From positions 50,337 through 114,336 of the forward strand of contig JAPLOA010000086.1 in the NCBI GenBank assembly GCA_026400835.1: 64,000 bases of DNA. The letters are read 5' to 3'. Position 1 is the stretch's first letter, and each line of letters starts with the position of its first letter. The stretch is from Planctomycetales bacterium. GTDB lineage: Bacteria > Planctomycetota > Planctomycetia > Planctomycetales > Planctomycetaceae. Of this stretch, positions 1 to 8,117 are shown one piece after another. The notes beneath the pieces are model-generated. The model ran no database searches. It worked only from the letters and a program-made list of their open reading frames with translations, and was not told where the DNA came from. The translations under genes and the position numbers were made by a program.

Positions 1-718
1 ACGGAGTCCCAACGGCAATATTGCCAGCTCGAGGATTTATTCCGGGAATTCGCCCGATGTACTGTCGTGGTCGTCCAGCATCTTCCGCGATCAGCATTGT
101 GTTGGAGGTTCCGTCGGTAATGTCACGGAGTCTGGTGCCACCCGGTCCACGTCCTAGTCCGCCCATCGCATCTCTAGTATTAATCGAAGGAAGCCCAGCC
201 GCAACGATAAATGCGTTACGCACAGCGTTGACTGAACCGTAGTCGCTGTATCCCCAAATAGGCTGGCCAGTCCGTGAAGCGTTGGTGATACCATCATACA
301 GAGCCTGAGTCGGCAGGGTACGACCACTTGGTGTCGAAGGGCAAACGAACGCAGCCAATTGTGTCGTTGTGATTGGGTCGTTGCCCGGTGCAAACCAGTT
401 GATGTTGAAATTGTACTGAGAATACATCGCAGACTGTTCGAGGAATGGCAGAATCATCACGTTCCATGACTGCTGGAAAACTGGGGTTGAGATATTGATG
501 CGGCTCGGTGGAAACATGTTGTAGCTTCCTTCGTAGTTGTGCAGAGCCAATCCGAGTTGCTTCAGATTGTTCTTGCACTGTGTTCGGCGAGCAGCTTCTC
601 GGGCCTGCTGAACAGCAGGAAGCAGAAGTGCAATCAGAATCGCGATGATCGCAATAACCACCAGCAGTTCGATCAGCGTAAAGCCACGTGAGGCTGATCT
701 GAGTTTGGATTTCAACAT
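1..718 (-). CDS. DUF1559 prepilin-like protein, 3' end cut by window edge
   Basis: Reading leftwards from the ATG at 718, the frame stays open to base 1, so the stop lies outside the window; at least 239 residues are present. An AAGGA ribosome site sits about 8 bases upstream. Residues 12-33 form a type IV prepilin-like N terminus ([17 protein letters not shown]), followed by the family signature [17 protein letters not shown]. The Pfam DUF1559 family is strongly expanded in Planctomycetes; the proteins are exported and membrane-inserted and usually end with an H-x9-DG motif, which would lie beyond the edge here. It carries the family's internal motif DITDGTSNT near residue 198. A small lipoprotein gene lies 172 bases upstream on the same strand. 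Its cellular role is unknown. The family call is very secure. Confidence 0.93.
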   Translation of the reverse strand, partial: MLKSKLRSASRGFTLIELLVVIAIIAILIALLLPAVQQAREAARRTQCKNNLKQLGLALHNYEGSYNMFPPSRINISTPVFQQSWNVMILPFLEQSAMYSQYNFNINWFAPGNDPITTTQLAAFVCPSTPSGRTLPTQALYDGITNASRTGQPIWGYSDYGSVNAVRNAFIVAAGLPSINTRDAMGGLGRGPGGTRLRDITDGTSNTMLIAEDAGRPRQYIGRIPGINPRAGNIAVGTP

Positions 719-890
719 GAACAAATTCCTTCCGATTAAGTGTTTCAGGCAGCGAGAACAATTCCGGCTGCAAAAAAAAATTCACAACCAATGACAATAG
801 TGGATAGCTGTTGACGATCTCGCGGCATGAACTGTGAGACTGTTTGTGACGCACACAAGCACGCAGTTCAGCGAGTCCGTCTCAGGTGGT

Positions 891-1328
891 TTATCGAGTC
901 TTCAGATCCATCACGATGGCTTCGCTGAGTCCTGGTTTGACTTCCAGTTCAAGACCTGACGTCGCAGGATCCTGGTATCGCCGAGGAAGTTTCTCCGGAC
1001 CGTATTCGGCATCGCTGGAAGACTGGGAAAGCTTGTCAGCCCAGGAGACCGTGACCTGATACTTGCCTTCAGGAGCTCCGTCGTCAGGCTGGTAGGTTGT
1101 CAGCGAAAACTTGCCAGTTTCGTCAGTAACTCCATGAGGAGTCACGACTCCGAGTTCCGGCTTTCCGGCGGCATGCAGTGACACCATCGCGCCGCCGGCT
1201 GGCTTGCCGTTCACATTCACAATTCCGGTAAATGGATGCAGGGCCACTTGAGGCACATCTTTGGGAGGTTCACCGCATCCGGCAAACGCGATCGCCGCCA
1301 GGAGGGCAGTGATTCGTAGCTTCTTCAT
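891..1328 (-). CDS. Small lipoprotein with carboxypeptidase-regulatory-like fold
   Basis: The 145-residue protein begins with a lipoprotein signal peptide ending in the lipobox FAGC (Cys18). The mature part resembles the Ig-like, carboxypeptidase-regulatory-like proteins common in planctomycetes: G-x-V-x-V-N-G-K-P near residue 37, then T-DETGKFSL near 87 and GKYQVTV near 108. Similar lipoproteins follow the two other DUF1559 genes of this window (12304-12804 and 14017-14409), but here the lipoprotein precedes the DUF1559 gene in reading direction. It is probably anchored to a membrane and faces the periplasm. Its function is unknown. An ATG start with GGGGAA-type purines upstream fits. Confidence 0.85.
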   Translation of the reverse strand: MKKLRITALLAAIAFAGCGEPPKDVPQVALHPFTGIVNVNGKPAGGAMVSLHAAGKPELGVVTPHGVTDETGKFSLTTYQPDDGAPEGKYQVTVSWADKLSQSSSDAEYGPEKLPRRYQDPATSGLELEVKPGLSEAIVMDLKTR

Positions 1329-1952
1329 GAAGAAAAGTTCCCCGCGGAGAAATTGTTAAAACGAGCACAAAGGCAGGACTACCCGTATGCTTCGTTTTCC
1401 TGATTATGAAGGTCAATTGTTAAGGGATTGTTAATCCTGCGGAGGATCCCATTCCTGAAGATGCATGGCGTAGGTTCTTCGGCGACTCAGTCAACGCGAC
1501 CCGAACGCTTTATCAGGACGAGAGGTGAACGTTTTGCGGAGTTCGGGAAACGTCGCATTATCTGTTAAGGAACAGTCCCGAGATAACATCCCGTTTTCAC
1601 TGCGGCGAGAAATCACAACCCGAAACGTCAGTGAGGGATTTCTCTGCCGGGCATCGATCCCTTGCTAACGCGTCGGGTCGTGATTTCGGGAACTTGTTTC
1701 GGGACTGGTCCTAAGATTGCGGTGTTAACTGAGTTGAGCAGGATCCTGCTTGCACAGGGGATTCCTGGTTAATCCAAAGAGCTACATCGATGATGAAACC
1801 AAAAGCCCACGGGCGGGACGAGGTCGAAAACGATTTCCGACGGATGTGCTGAACAATCCTGATCGTTACTCTGTGCCGTTATGGTTTTAATGCTCCTCAC
1901 ATTTCCGTCCGTGTCAGCTCGACTGTGCTGAGATTATTGTTTTTGGAACAAC
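1329..1952. other. Intergenic spacer, 624 bases, divergent promoters plus repeat
   Basis: This spacer separates the leftward lipoprotein from the rightward RND gene, so it should carry promoters for both. I could not pick convincing -35/-10 boxes. Its middle holds one copy of the inverted repeat listed separately (1569-1711). No supported gene was found. Confidence 0.6.
1569..1711. repeat. Inverted repeat of the 'NPKRQRG' planctomycete family
   Basis: The outer arms are GGAACAGTCCCGAGATA (1569) and CGGGACTGGTCC (ending 1711). The inner arms are AATCACAACCCGAAACGTCA (from 1611) and its imperfect complement, CGTCGGGTCGTGATTT (1671-1686). Related copies occur at 5206-5509 and 63694-63760. When read as protein, this family gives the 'NPKRQRG' string often mis-annotated in planctomycete genomes. 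Confidence 0.8.
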
Positions 1953-4244
1953 ATGCTGAAATCTGTTTTTGACCAGGCGATGGTTTGGACCGTGGACCAC
2001 CGCAGGGCGACCGCTTTGGCGGTGCTGATCATTACACTTTTTGCGATCCTCGGATACGTACGCCCGCAGTCCGTGCGAGAACTCTTCGTTTCGCCAGGCA
2101 AAGAGAAAGCTGCCGCAAAGCAGTCAAACGAAGAAGCTTTCCGCGCTGTGCCGGACGTTGATCCAGTGAGTCTTTCCGAGTCGGACGCCGTGATGGTCGT
2201 CAAGTCGACATCGTTTTTTACTCCGCAAGGGGCGAAGGCGATGAGACATGTCGTGAGCACGCTGGAGGAGCTGGACTACGTCGACCGCATCCTGTGGATG
2301 GATCGAGTTCCCATGCTGAATATTTTCGGTCTTTCGGAGCCCCTGTTTCCTCGCTCAGAGGCCTCTGCCGAAAGATTCGAAGCTGCCAAAGTCAAGGCCA
2401 TGCAACATCCGCTGGTGGGCGGACATCTGGTTTCTGAAGACGGCCAGACCATGTTGCTGCTGATCACCTTCGACTGGGACTTTGTGAGAAGTGACGAACA
2501 ATGCACGACGGAATTGCGAGCTGTGGCCGAAAAGGCGGCCGCTGAATTCCCGGACGTGAATGTCAGCTTCATGGTGACCGGAGATACTCCTGCCCGCATT
2601 ACTTACATGAAAGCTCATGAAGCCAATCAGGTGAAGTATCAGCTCATTGGGTACGGTGTCATCGCTGTGATGGCCGTTGTGCTGTTTCGAGGATTCCGCG
2701 CGGTGCTGATCGTGTCGCTGGCCCCCGCGATTGGTGTCTTCTGGACAATGGGGTTTCTGAGCTTCTTTCAATTGGAAGACAATCCGTTCAATGATGTCAT
2801 TCTGCCTGTTTTGATCAGTCTCGTGGGCTTAACCGACGGAGTGCATCTGACTGTTCAAATTCGCAAAATGCGAGCGGCTGGATTGACCGAACGGCTGGCC
2901 GCCCGAACCGCTTTGCATGAAGTCGGCTACGCCTGCATGTTGACGTCGTTAACGACTGCGATTGGATTTGGATCGTTGTCGCTGGCGGATAATGTCTGGG
3001 TGAAAGACTTCGGCTGGTGCAGCGTCATCGGCGTAACACTGACATTCATTGCCGTTGTGGCCATCGTGCCGCTGGTCTGTTCAACTCGCCTGGGCCGCAA
3101 TATTCATCTGGGACATGAAAAGAGCCTGATCGATCGCAATCTGACTCGAATTGGAGCCCTGGTTGAGCTGGTCCTGCGAGCTCCAAAGCTGATTACCACT
3201 TTCAGCATCGCAGCGACAGTAATCCTTTTAGGGATATCACTGACTCTTCGTCCCGATCAACGCCGAGCCAATGCTTTGCCGGAGAAAAGCGAAGCCTATC
3301 TGGCGATGATGGAGATGGATAAAGCTTTGGGAGGACTGGAGTTCTCGGAAGTCGAGATCGAGTGGTCCGCGAAAGTTGTGGATGATTCTCCTGAAATTCT
3401 GAAGACCATTTCCGAAGTCGATGATCTGCTGAAATCAGAGCCGATGATTGGCTATCCATTGTCCATTCGAAATCTCGTTGATTCTTTACCAGGCGAAGGG
3501 CCGGCTGAAGAACGCATGTCGATGATTGAATTGTTGCCGCCTCCTTTGAAGCGAGCGTTCTATACTCCCGAGCGTCGTCGAGGCGTTGTGACGTTTCGAG
3601 TGCAGGACCTGGGGATCGCAAAGTTTGATCCGGTCTTCGAGCGAATTACGGAGGGACTCAAGAAGATCGAGTCGCGACATCCCGGGTTCACAATGAAGCT
3701 GAATGGAAGTGCCATCTGGCGTTGGAAAAATTTATACCAGATCGTGATTGACCTGACAGCGAGCCTCGGGTCGGCCGCCTTCATCATTTTTGGATCGCTC
3801 GCGTTAGCCTATAAATCTCTGCGAATTGGCTTGATCTCTATCGTGCCGAATATTTTTCCGCTGGCAGTGACCGGGACATGGCTGGTCTGGAGAAACGAGT
3901 CTCTGGAACTGACCAGTGTCTGCGCATTCACTGTCTGCATGGGAATTGTCGTTGACGACACAATTCACTTTCTGAGTCGATTCGACGAAGAACGTCGCAC
4001 GGCGAAGAATCGTCACGAAGCAATCCGTAAAGCCTTTGGCAACGTGGGTGTCGCCATGGTGATGACGACAGCGGTGTTGGTAGCGGGCTTTGGAACAGTG
4101 GCTTTCAGTGACTCACGTGATCACCATATCTTCGCGTCCATGGGAGCCATCACGATCGCGGCAGCTTTGTTCGGTGATTTGGTTATGCTTCCCGCAATGC
4201 TCGCCTGCTTTGCTGATAAAACTGACGAAGAGAAACTGCAGTGA
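1953..4244 (+). CDS. RND/MMPL-family exporter
   Basis: The 763-residue integral membrane protein has RND superfamily architecture. TM1 lies at about residues 16-34, followed by a periplasmic loop domain, a cluster of helices at about 228-385, a second loop domain, and a last cluster at about 600-755. Each helical block carries the family's acidic motif: GLTDGVHL near 290 and VVDDTIHF near 671. This is the single-chain MMPL/SSD-type arrangement (COG1033), as in hopanoid or lipid exporters, rather than the trimeric AcrB type, which is longer. No adaptor or outer-membrane factor gene is adjacent. The stop overlaps the start of the following hydrolase (GTGA), so the two are translationally coupled and probably act on related lipid-like substrates. 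The substrate is inferred only. Confidence 0.88.
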   Translation: MLKSVFDQAMVWTVDHRRATALAVLIITLFAILGYVRPQSVRELFVSPGKEKAAAKQSNEEAFRAVPDVDPVSLSESDAVMVVKSTSFFTPQGAKAMRHVVSTLEELDYVDRILWMDRVPMLNIFGLSEPLFPRSEASAERFEAAKVKAMQHPLVGGHLVSEDGQTMLLLITFDWDFVRSDEQCTTELRAVAEKAAAEFPDVNVSFMVTGDTPARITYMKAHEANQVKYQLIGYGVIAVMAVVLFRGFRAVLIVSLAPAIGVFWTMGFLSFFQLEDNPFNDVILPVLISLVGLTDGVHLTVQIRKMRAAGLTERLAARTALHEVGYACMLTSLTTAIGFGSLSLADNVWVKDFGWCSVIGVTLTFIAVVAIVPLVCSTRLGRNIHLGHEKSLIDRNLTRIGALVELVLRAPKLITTFSIAATVILLGISLTLRPDQRRANALPEKSEAYLAMMEMDKALGGLEFSEVEIEWSAKVVDDSPEILKTISEVDDLLKSEPMIGYPLSIRNLVDSLPGEGPAEERMSMIELLPPPLKRAFYTPERRRGVVTFRVQDLGIAKFDPVFERITEGLKKIESRHPGFTMKLNGSAIWRWKNLYQIVIDLTASLGSAAFIIFGSLALAYKSLRIGLISIVPNIFPLAVTGTWLVWRNESLELTSVCAFTVCMGIVVDDTIHFLSRFDEERRTAKNRHEAIRKAFGNVGVAMVMTTAVLVAGFGTVAFSDSRDHHIFASMGAITIAAALFGDLVMLPAMLACFADKTDEEKLQ

Positions 4245-5158
4245 CACGCTGGAAGATTCGTATGAGACGTCTGCTGTTCTGGGTTGGCTTGCTGTTGACG
4301 ATTGTCGGTGGCGTAATAGGCTCGACCTATTGGTGGTGGTTTCACGCGCCGTATTCGCTGACTCCCGGTATTGTCTACGGCCAACGCGATGACAAGCCGC
4401 TGGTGATGGATGTGTTCCAGCCGCCGAATCACAACGGCGCGGGTGTCATCCTGATGGTGAGTGGTGGCTGGAAGTCCGGGCCGGGGTCCATCAGACCTTT
4501 CCTGTTTGCTCCGTTCCTGCGACGAGGATACACGGTCTTTGCCGTGCAGCACATTTCTCAACCGGAATGCCTGATTGGTGAGATCGTTGACGATGTGCTG
4601 CGATCCATGCGATTCATCCGGCATCATGCGGCCGATTACAAGGTCAACCCGGATCAACTGGGAGTCATCGGCGGCAGTTCCGGCGGACATCTTTCACTGA
4701 TGCTGGGAACTCGCGGAGGTGCCGGCGATCCTCTCGCCGCTGATGAGATCGATCGTGAATCCAGTGCCGTGCAGTGCGTGGCTTGTTTTTATCCTCCGAC
4801 AGATTTGCTGAATCTCGGAACATCGACAGAGAATCCCGGCGATGGCGGGCCACCAAAGAGTTTTCGCAAAGGGTTCGGTCCAAAAGCAGAAGCGATGGAC
4901 ACCTGGAAAGAACTGGGACGTGATCTGTCACCGATCTATCACATCACTCCGCAAATGCCGCCCACGATGATTGTGCATGGCGATGCCGACACACTGGTCA
5001 CAATAGATCAGTCCGAGCGTTTTATTGCAAAAGCCGAAGAACTGGGTTGCAAAGTCCGCTTCGAAGTTCGCCCCGGGAAAAGTCACGGCTGGCCGACGAT
5101 GTTTCTCGATATCGTGCGTTTCGCAGATTGGTTCGATGAACATCTGAAGCCGCAATAA
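4241..5158 (+). CDS. Membrane-anchored alpha/beta hydrolase
   Basis: The 305-residue protein has an N-terminal membrane anchor (about residues 9-28) and an alpha/beta-hydrolase domain of the esterase/lipase or dienelactone type. Visible elements are a nucleophile elbow GGSSGG near residue 147, an acid HGDAD near 247 and a histidine in GKSHGWP near 281, making a Ser-Asp-His triad. The start is GTG at 4241, overlapping the RND stop codon; an ATG at 4262 (MRRLLFW) would also keep the anchor. A WWWF patch follows the helix. It probably acts in the periplasm on an ester substrate, coupled to the upstream exporter. The substrate is unknown. Confidence 0.85.
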   Translation: MTRWKIRMRRLLFWVGLLLTIVGGVIGSTYWWWFHAPYSLTPGIVYGQRDDKPLVMDVFQPPNHNGAGVILMVSGGWKSGPGSIRPFLFAPFLRRGYTVFAVQHISQPECLIGEIVDDVLRSMRFIRHHAADYKVNPDQLGVIGGSSGGHLSLMLGTRGGAGDPLAADEIDRESSAVQCVACFYPPTDLLNLGTSTENPGDGGPPKSFRKGFGPKAEAMDTWKELGRDLSPIYHITPQMPPTMIVHGDADTLVTIDQSERFIAKAEELGCKVRFEVRPGKSHGWPTMFLDIVRFADWFDEHLKPQ

Positions 5159-5554
5159 GAAAGCGATGCTCGTCCCACTCGCCAGATTTAGACTGTTGAT
5201 TTAATCCTAACCCGAAGCGTCAGTTTTGAAGTTGCGCGTTTCGGCGCTGAGGTTGTTCACTTGCTGAGAAACACTGGGATTTATCACAACCCGAAGCGTC
5301 AGCGAGGGATTTACGGCAACCCTGCGCAAAACGCAAAAGCACAATCCCTCACTTACGTTTCGGGTTGGGATGACCACAAACGCGCAACTTCAAAACTGAC
5401 GCGTCGGGTTGGGATAGTCACAAATGCGCAACTTCAAAAAGCGTCAGCGGGGGATTTTGCACGCAAAACACCGGTAAATTGATGCCTCACTGACGTTTCG
5501 GATTGTGAAAGCCCCATTCACTCGGCCAGCAAACCGATCGTCACCCGGCGACGG
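5159..5554. other. Intergenic spacer filled by repeats
   Basis: The 396-base gap lies between two converging genes. Most of it is the clustered repeat array listed at 5206-5509. The open frame at 5261-5482 inside it is repeat-derived and not accepted as a gene. Confidence 0.7.
5206..5509. repeat. Cluster of about six 'NPKRQRG' repeat units in both orientations
   Basis: Units of the form AACCCGAAGCGTCAGCGAGG occur in forward orientation near 5209 and 5288. Reverse-complement units (CTCACTTACGTTTCGGGTTG and relatives) occur near 5347, 5394 and 5485, with a further scrambled copy near 5437. A second half-motif, TTTTGAAGTTGCGCG (5224), recurs reversed near 5382 and 5428. The spacing is irregular and units are in both orientations, so this is not a CRISPR array. 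It looks like a nest of small dispersed palindromic repeats. Confidence 0.85.
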
Positions 5555-7246
5555 CTATTTCCGTCGTCGGATCCACCGAATGGGCAACGTCACGGCCAGC
5601 ACAGTGGCAATGATGATTCCGGCAATGCCAAAACCGCGAAGGATGGAGTAGCCTTCAGTATTTCGCTCTGCAAGAATCAGCACTGACGATCCCACCATCA
5701 GCCCGGTGATCACGAGCCCGATTGCGATGGTGCCGCTGGCATGTTCCAGAGTATCGTCGTTCAGGCGATCGATACCGTGATGCCGCAGATTCACGCTGAA
5801 CTCCCGACGCCGAAGCTGATCCAGCACATCGCGTACTTCGTCCGGCATATCTTCCAGAAGGGAAAGATATCGCTGCGCAGTGGTGAGTATCCGATCCTGA
5901 GCCGCCTTGAAACCGTAGCGGTCGCGGATCAGCTTTTCCAGTTGAGGCCTTCCATGGGAAATCAGATCGAACTGCGGATCAATTTCCTTTGCAACTCCCT
6001 GAATTGTCGACAACGCCTTGATCAGAAACACAAGATCGGCCGGACATTGAATCCGATAGCGACGCAGCAGAGCGAAGAATTCCTCCAGCAGTCCGGCCAT
6101 ATCGAGCGAATCAATTGTGCCCCGTTCGAAGCGAGCCATGAAGCTCCAGGCATCCCGCCGAAACGCCCGATCGAACTTCAGCGACGTTTCCGCACTGCAT
6201 AAGGCCATTGTCGCTTCAATGACGCTGTCGAGATCCGAATTGATGACCGACATCACCAGCGTGGCAAGATCCTGCATGGTCTGGCGATCAATTCGCCCGG
6301 TCATGCCGCAGTCGATGAAACAGATGCTGCCATCAGGCATCGCAAAGATGTTGCCCGGATGAGGATCGGCGTGAAAAAAACCGAACTCCAGGCACTGCCG
6401 AAAAACAGCCTCCGCACCTTTGGCAACAATGTTCCTGCGCTGCTCGGGCGTCATTGCCGCAAAGTTCGTCTCGGACAGCGCTGTCCCCGGCACATGTTCC
6501 AGCGTCAGAATCCTGCGGGTACTCGACTGCCAGTACACATCTGGAAAGTGAATCTTCGGATCATCGGAAAAATTCCTGCGGAACCGATCCGTCGACCGAC
6601 CTTCATGCAGCAGGTCCACTTCCCGCGTTAGCTCCTGCTGAAACTCACGCACTGTTTCCACTGGGCTGTAACCCAGTTCGCGAAATCGATTCTCCGTCAG
6701 GCGAGCCAGCTCCATCAGGATGTCCATGTCGGACTCGATGGTCTCTTCGATACCCGGCCGCAAAATCTTCAGCACGACGCTGGTACCATCAGCCAGTACG
6801 GCAGAATGCACTTGCGCAATCGACGCGGCGGCCAGCGGTGTTTCTTCGATGGACCGGAACAGGGTCGTCAGACGATCGCCGTACTCTTCGTCCAGCCGCT
6901 TCTTAATGTCCGGATAGGGGACCAGCGGACAATTCGAACGCAGGCGACGCAGCTCGTCGGCCAGTTCGGGCGGAACAAGGTCCGGACGAGTACTCAGGAC
7001 CTGGCCCAGTTTGATAAACGTGCCACCCAATTCTTCAAGTGCGTCACGCACGCGTACTTCAACCGGAGTAGAAGCAGACGCATCGAATTTGGAACGCAGC
7101 AGGATTTCCTGTCCACGTTCGATCATACGCTCGATACCGGTGTCAGACAGGATCTGTCGAAATCCATGCTTCGCCAGGACCGCAATCACCTCGGCCGCGC
7201 GACGAGTATTCCGGATGCCGCGACGAATCCCAATGGGATCACTCAC
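5555..7246 (-). CDS. UbiB/ABC1/AarF atypical kinase-like protein
   Basis: The 563-residue protein has the size and layout of UbiB (about 546 residues in E. coli). The KxGQ signature is KLGQ at residues 79-82. The alanine-rich loop AAASIAQVH replacing the P-loop is at 139-147, the ATP-site lysine is near 160, and the catalytic-loop-like HADPHPGN is near 300. FIDCG near 317 stands where most members have DFG. Two C-terminal membrane helices (about 507-530 and 538-556) match UbiB anchoring. UbiB proteins are needed for ubiquinone synthesis and lipid homeostasis; members have ATPase activity. The start overlaps the end of the upstream helical protein by ATGA, so the two are co-translated. No other quinone genes are nearby, so the pathway is inferred. 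Confidence 0.9.
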   Translation of the reverse strand: MSDPIGIRRGIRNTRRAAEVIAVLAKHGFRQILSDTGIERMIERGQEILLRSKFDASASTPVEVRVRDALEELGGTFIKLGQVLSTRPDLVPPELADELRRLRSNCPLVPYPDIKKRLDEEYGDRLTTLFRSIEETPLAAASIAQVHSAVLADGTSVVLKILRPGIEETIESDMDILMELARLTENRFRELGYSPVETVREFQQELTREVDLLHEGRSTDRFRRNFSDDPKIHFPDVYWQSSTRRILTLEHVPGTALSETNFAAMTPEQRRNIVAKGAEAVFRQCLEFGFFHADPHPGNIFAMPDGSICFIDCGMTGRIDRQTMQDLATLVMSVINSDLDSVIEATMALCSAETSLKFDRAFRRDAWSFMARFERGTIDSLDMAGLLEEFFALLRRYRIQCPADLVFLIKALSTIQGVAKEIDPQFDLISHGRPQLEKLIRDRYGFKAAQDRILTTAQRYLSLLEDMPDEVRDVLDQLRRREFSVNLRHHGIDRLNDDTLEHASGTIAIGLVITGLMVGSSVLILAERNTEGYSILRGFGIAGIIIATVLAVTLPIRWIRRRK

Positions 7247-7980
7247 GACGCCTGTTCCTTGTTCTCCGCTGCAGCTACTGTTGCTTCTGAAGATGAAGCC
7301 GTGGACTTTTGTCGCGATGGATCCAGTGCATCGGCCGCTCCGGCCAGAAGACCACTCATCGCTCCCAGCAGAGCTCCTGCCGTCAGTTGAGCGGTACGCA
7401 GAACAGTCTCCGCCGCCTCTCCGGCCGTCTGAACAGGATGCCCGGTGACAGCATCAACGGAAGATTTCAGAACCGGAGTCACCGCCGCGGCTGATCGCTC
7501 CGCATGAGTTCTCAGTTCCTTTGCAGCCGTCCCGGCTTCCTCGGTCACGCGATTCGTAAAATACTTGACAGTATCCATCAGGATATCGCTGATCCCGCTC
7601 AAATCCTTCTTTGCGCGATCCAGATCCTGACTGGCGAAACGCTGGCCGCGAGCTGTCGCTTCCTGAACTGCGTATTGCGTGGACTGAGCCACTATGGAAA
7701 GTCCTGACGTGACGCCATCAATCACATTGCGGAGCACACTCTCGGGATTGTCCGGAGCCGACCGCTTCACAATCTCCGTTGCGCTTTGCACAATTCCGCT
7801 GACGGCGGCGCGAGCAGAAGCGGTGGTTGCTTCGCTGCTGCGAAACAGACTGACAACCACATCACGAACTCGATCGCGCACATCTTTGCCTGATTCAACG
7901 GCTTCCCGAATCGCTTCGGAAAGGGGCACGGAAGAATCCGGATTTGTTTCGTTCGGTACAGTGCCAGAAGATTCTGTCAT
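7243..7980 (-). CDS. Phasin-like / apolipoprotein-like helical protein
   Basis: The 245-residue protein has no signal peptide. It is rich in Ala, Ser, Val, Thr and Glu and almost entirely predicted as long amphipathic helix, with a more hydrophobic stretch near 207-225 (ALLGAMSGLLAGAA). The spacing of residues resembles phasin or LEA/apolipoprotein-like proteins that coat lipid surfaces. No catalytic motif is visible. It lies upstream of the UbiB-like gene with a 4-base overlap, so the two probably work together, perhaps at a membrane or lipid surface. The specific family is not recognised with certainty. An ATG start at 7980 is accepted. Confidence 0.75.
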   Translation of the reverse strand: MTESSGTVPNETNPDSSVPLSEAIREAVESGKDVRDRVRDVVVSLFRSSEATTASARAAVSGIVQSATEIVKRSAPDNPESVLRNVIDGVTSGLSIVAQSTQYAVQEATARGQRFASQDLDRAKKDLSGISDILMDTVKYFTNRVTEEAGTAAKELRTHAERSAAAVTPVLKSSVDAVTGHPVQTAGEAAETVLRTAQLTAGALLGAMSGLLAGAADALDPSRQKSTASSSEATVAAAENKEQAS

Positions 7981-8117
7981 GAGTCACTCTCTCACTGATT
8001 GTGTACTGAATGGAGCCAGGGAGTCCAGCGCCACTCCGATGAGATTCTACCCGTGGCCATCGCAACAGGCAAATTAGAGTGTCCGGCTGGAAGACCAGAC
8101 ATCTGACATCTATGCCG

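Noticed and set aside
294..854. Leftward 186-residue open frame overlapping the first DUF1559 gene
   Set aside because: It lies in another frame of the DUF1559 coding strand; the DUF1559 frame has the clear family signature.
5261..5482. Short rightward open frame giving a Lys/Arg-rich peptide
   Set aside because: It is wholly inside repeat DNA; the peptide is the typical translation of this repeat family.
5206..5509. Possible CRISPR array
   Set aside because: Units occur in both orientations with irregular spacing and no unique spacers, and no cas gene is present.
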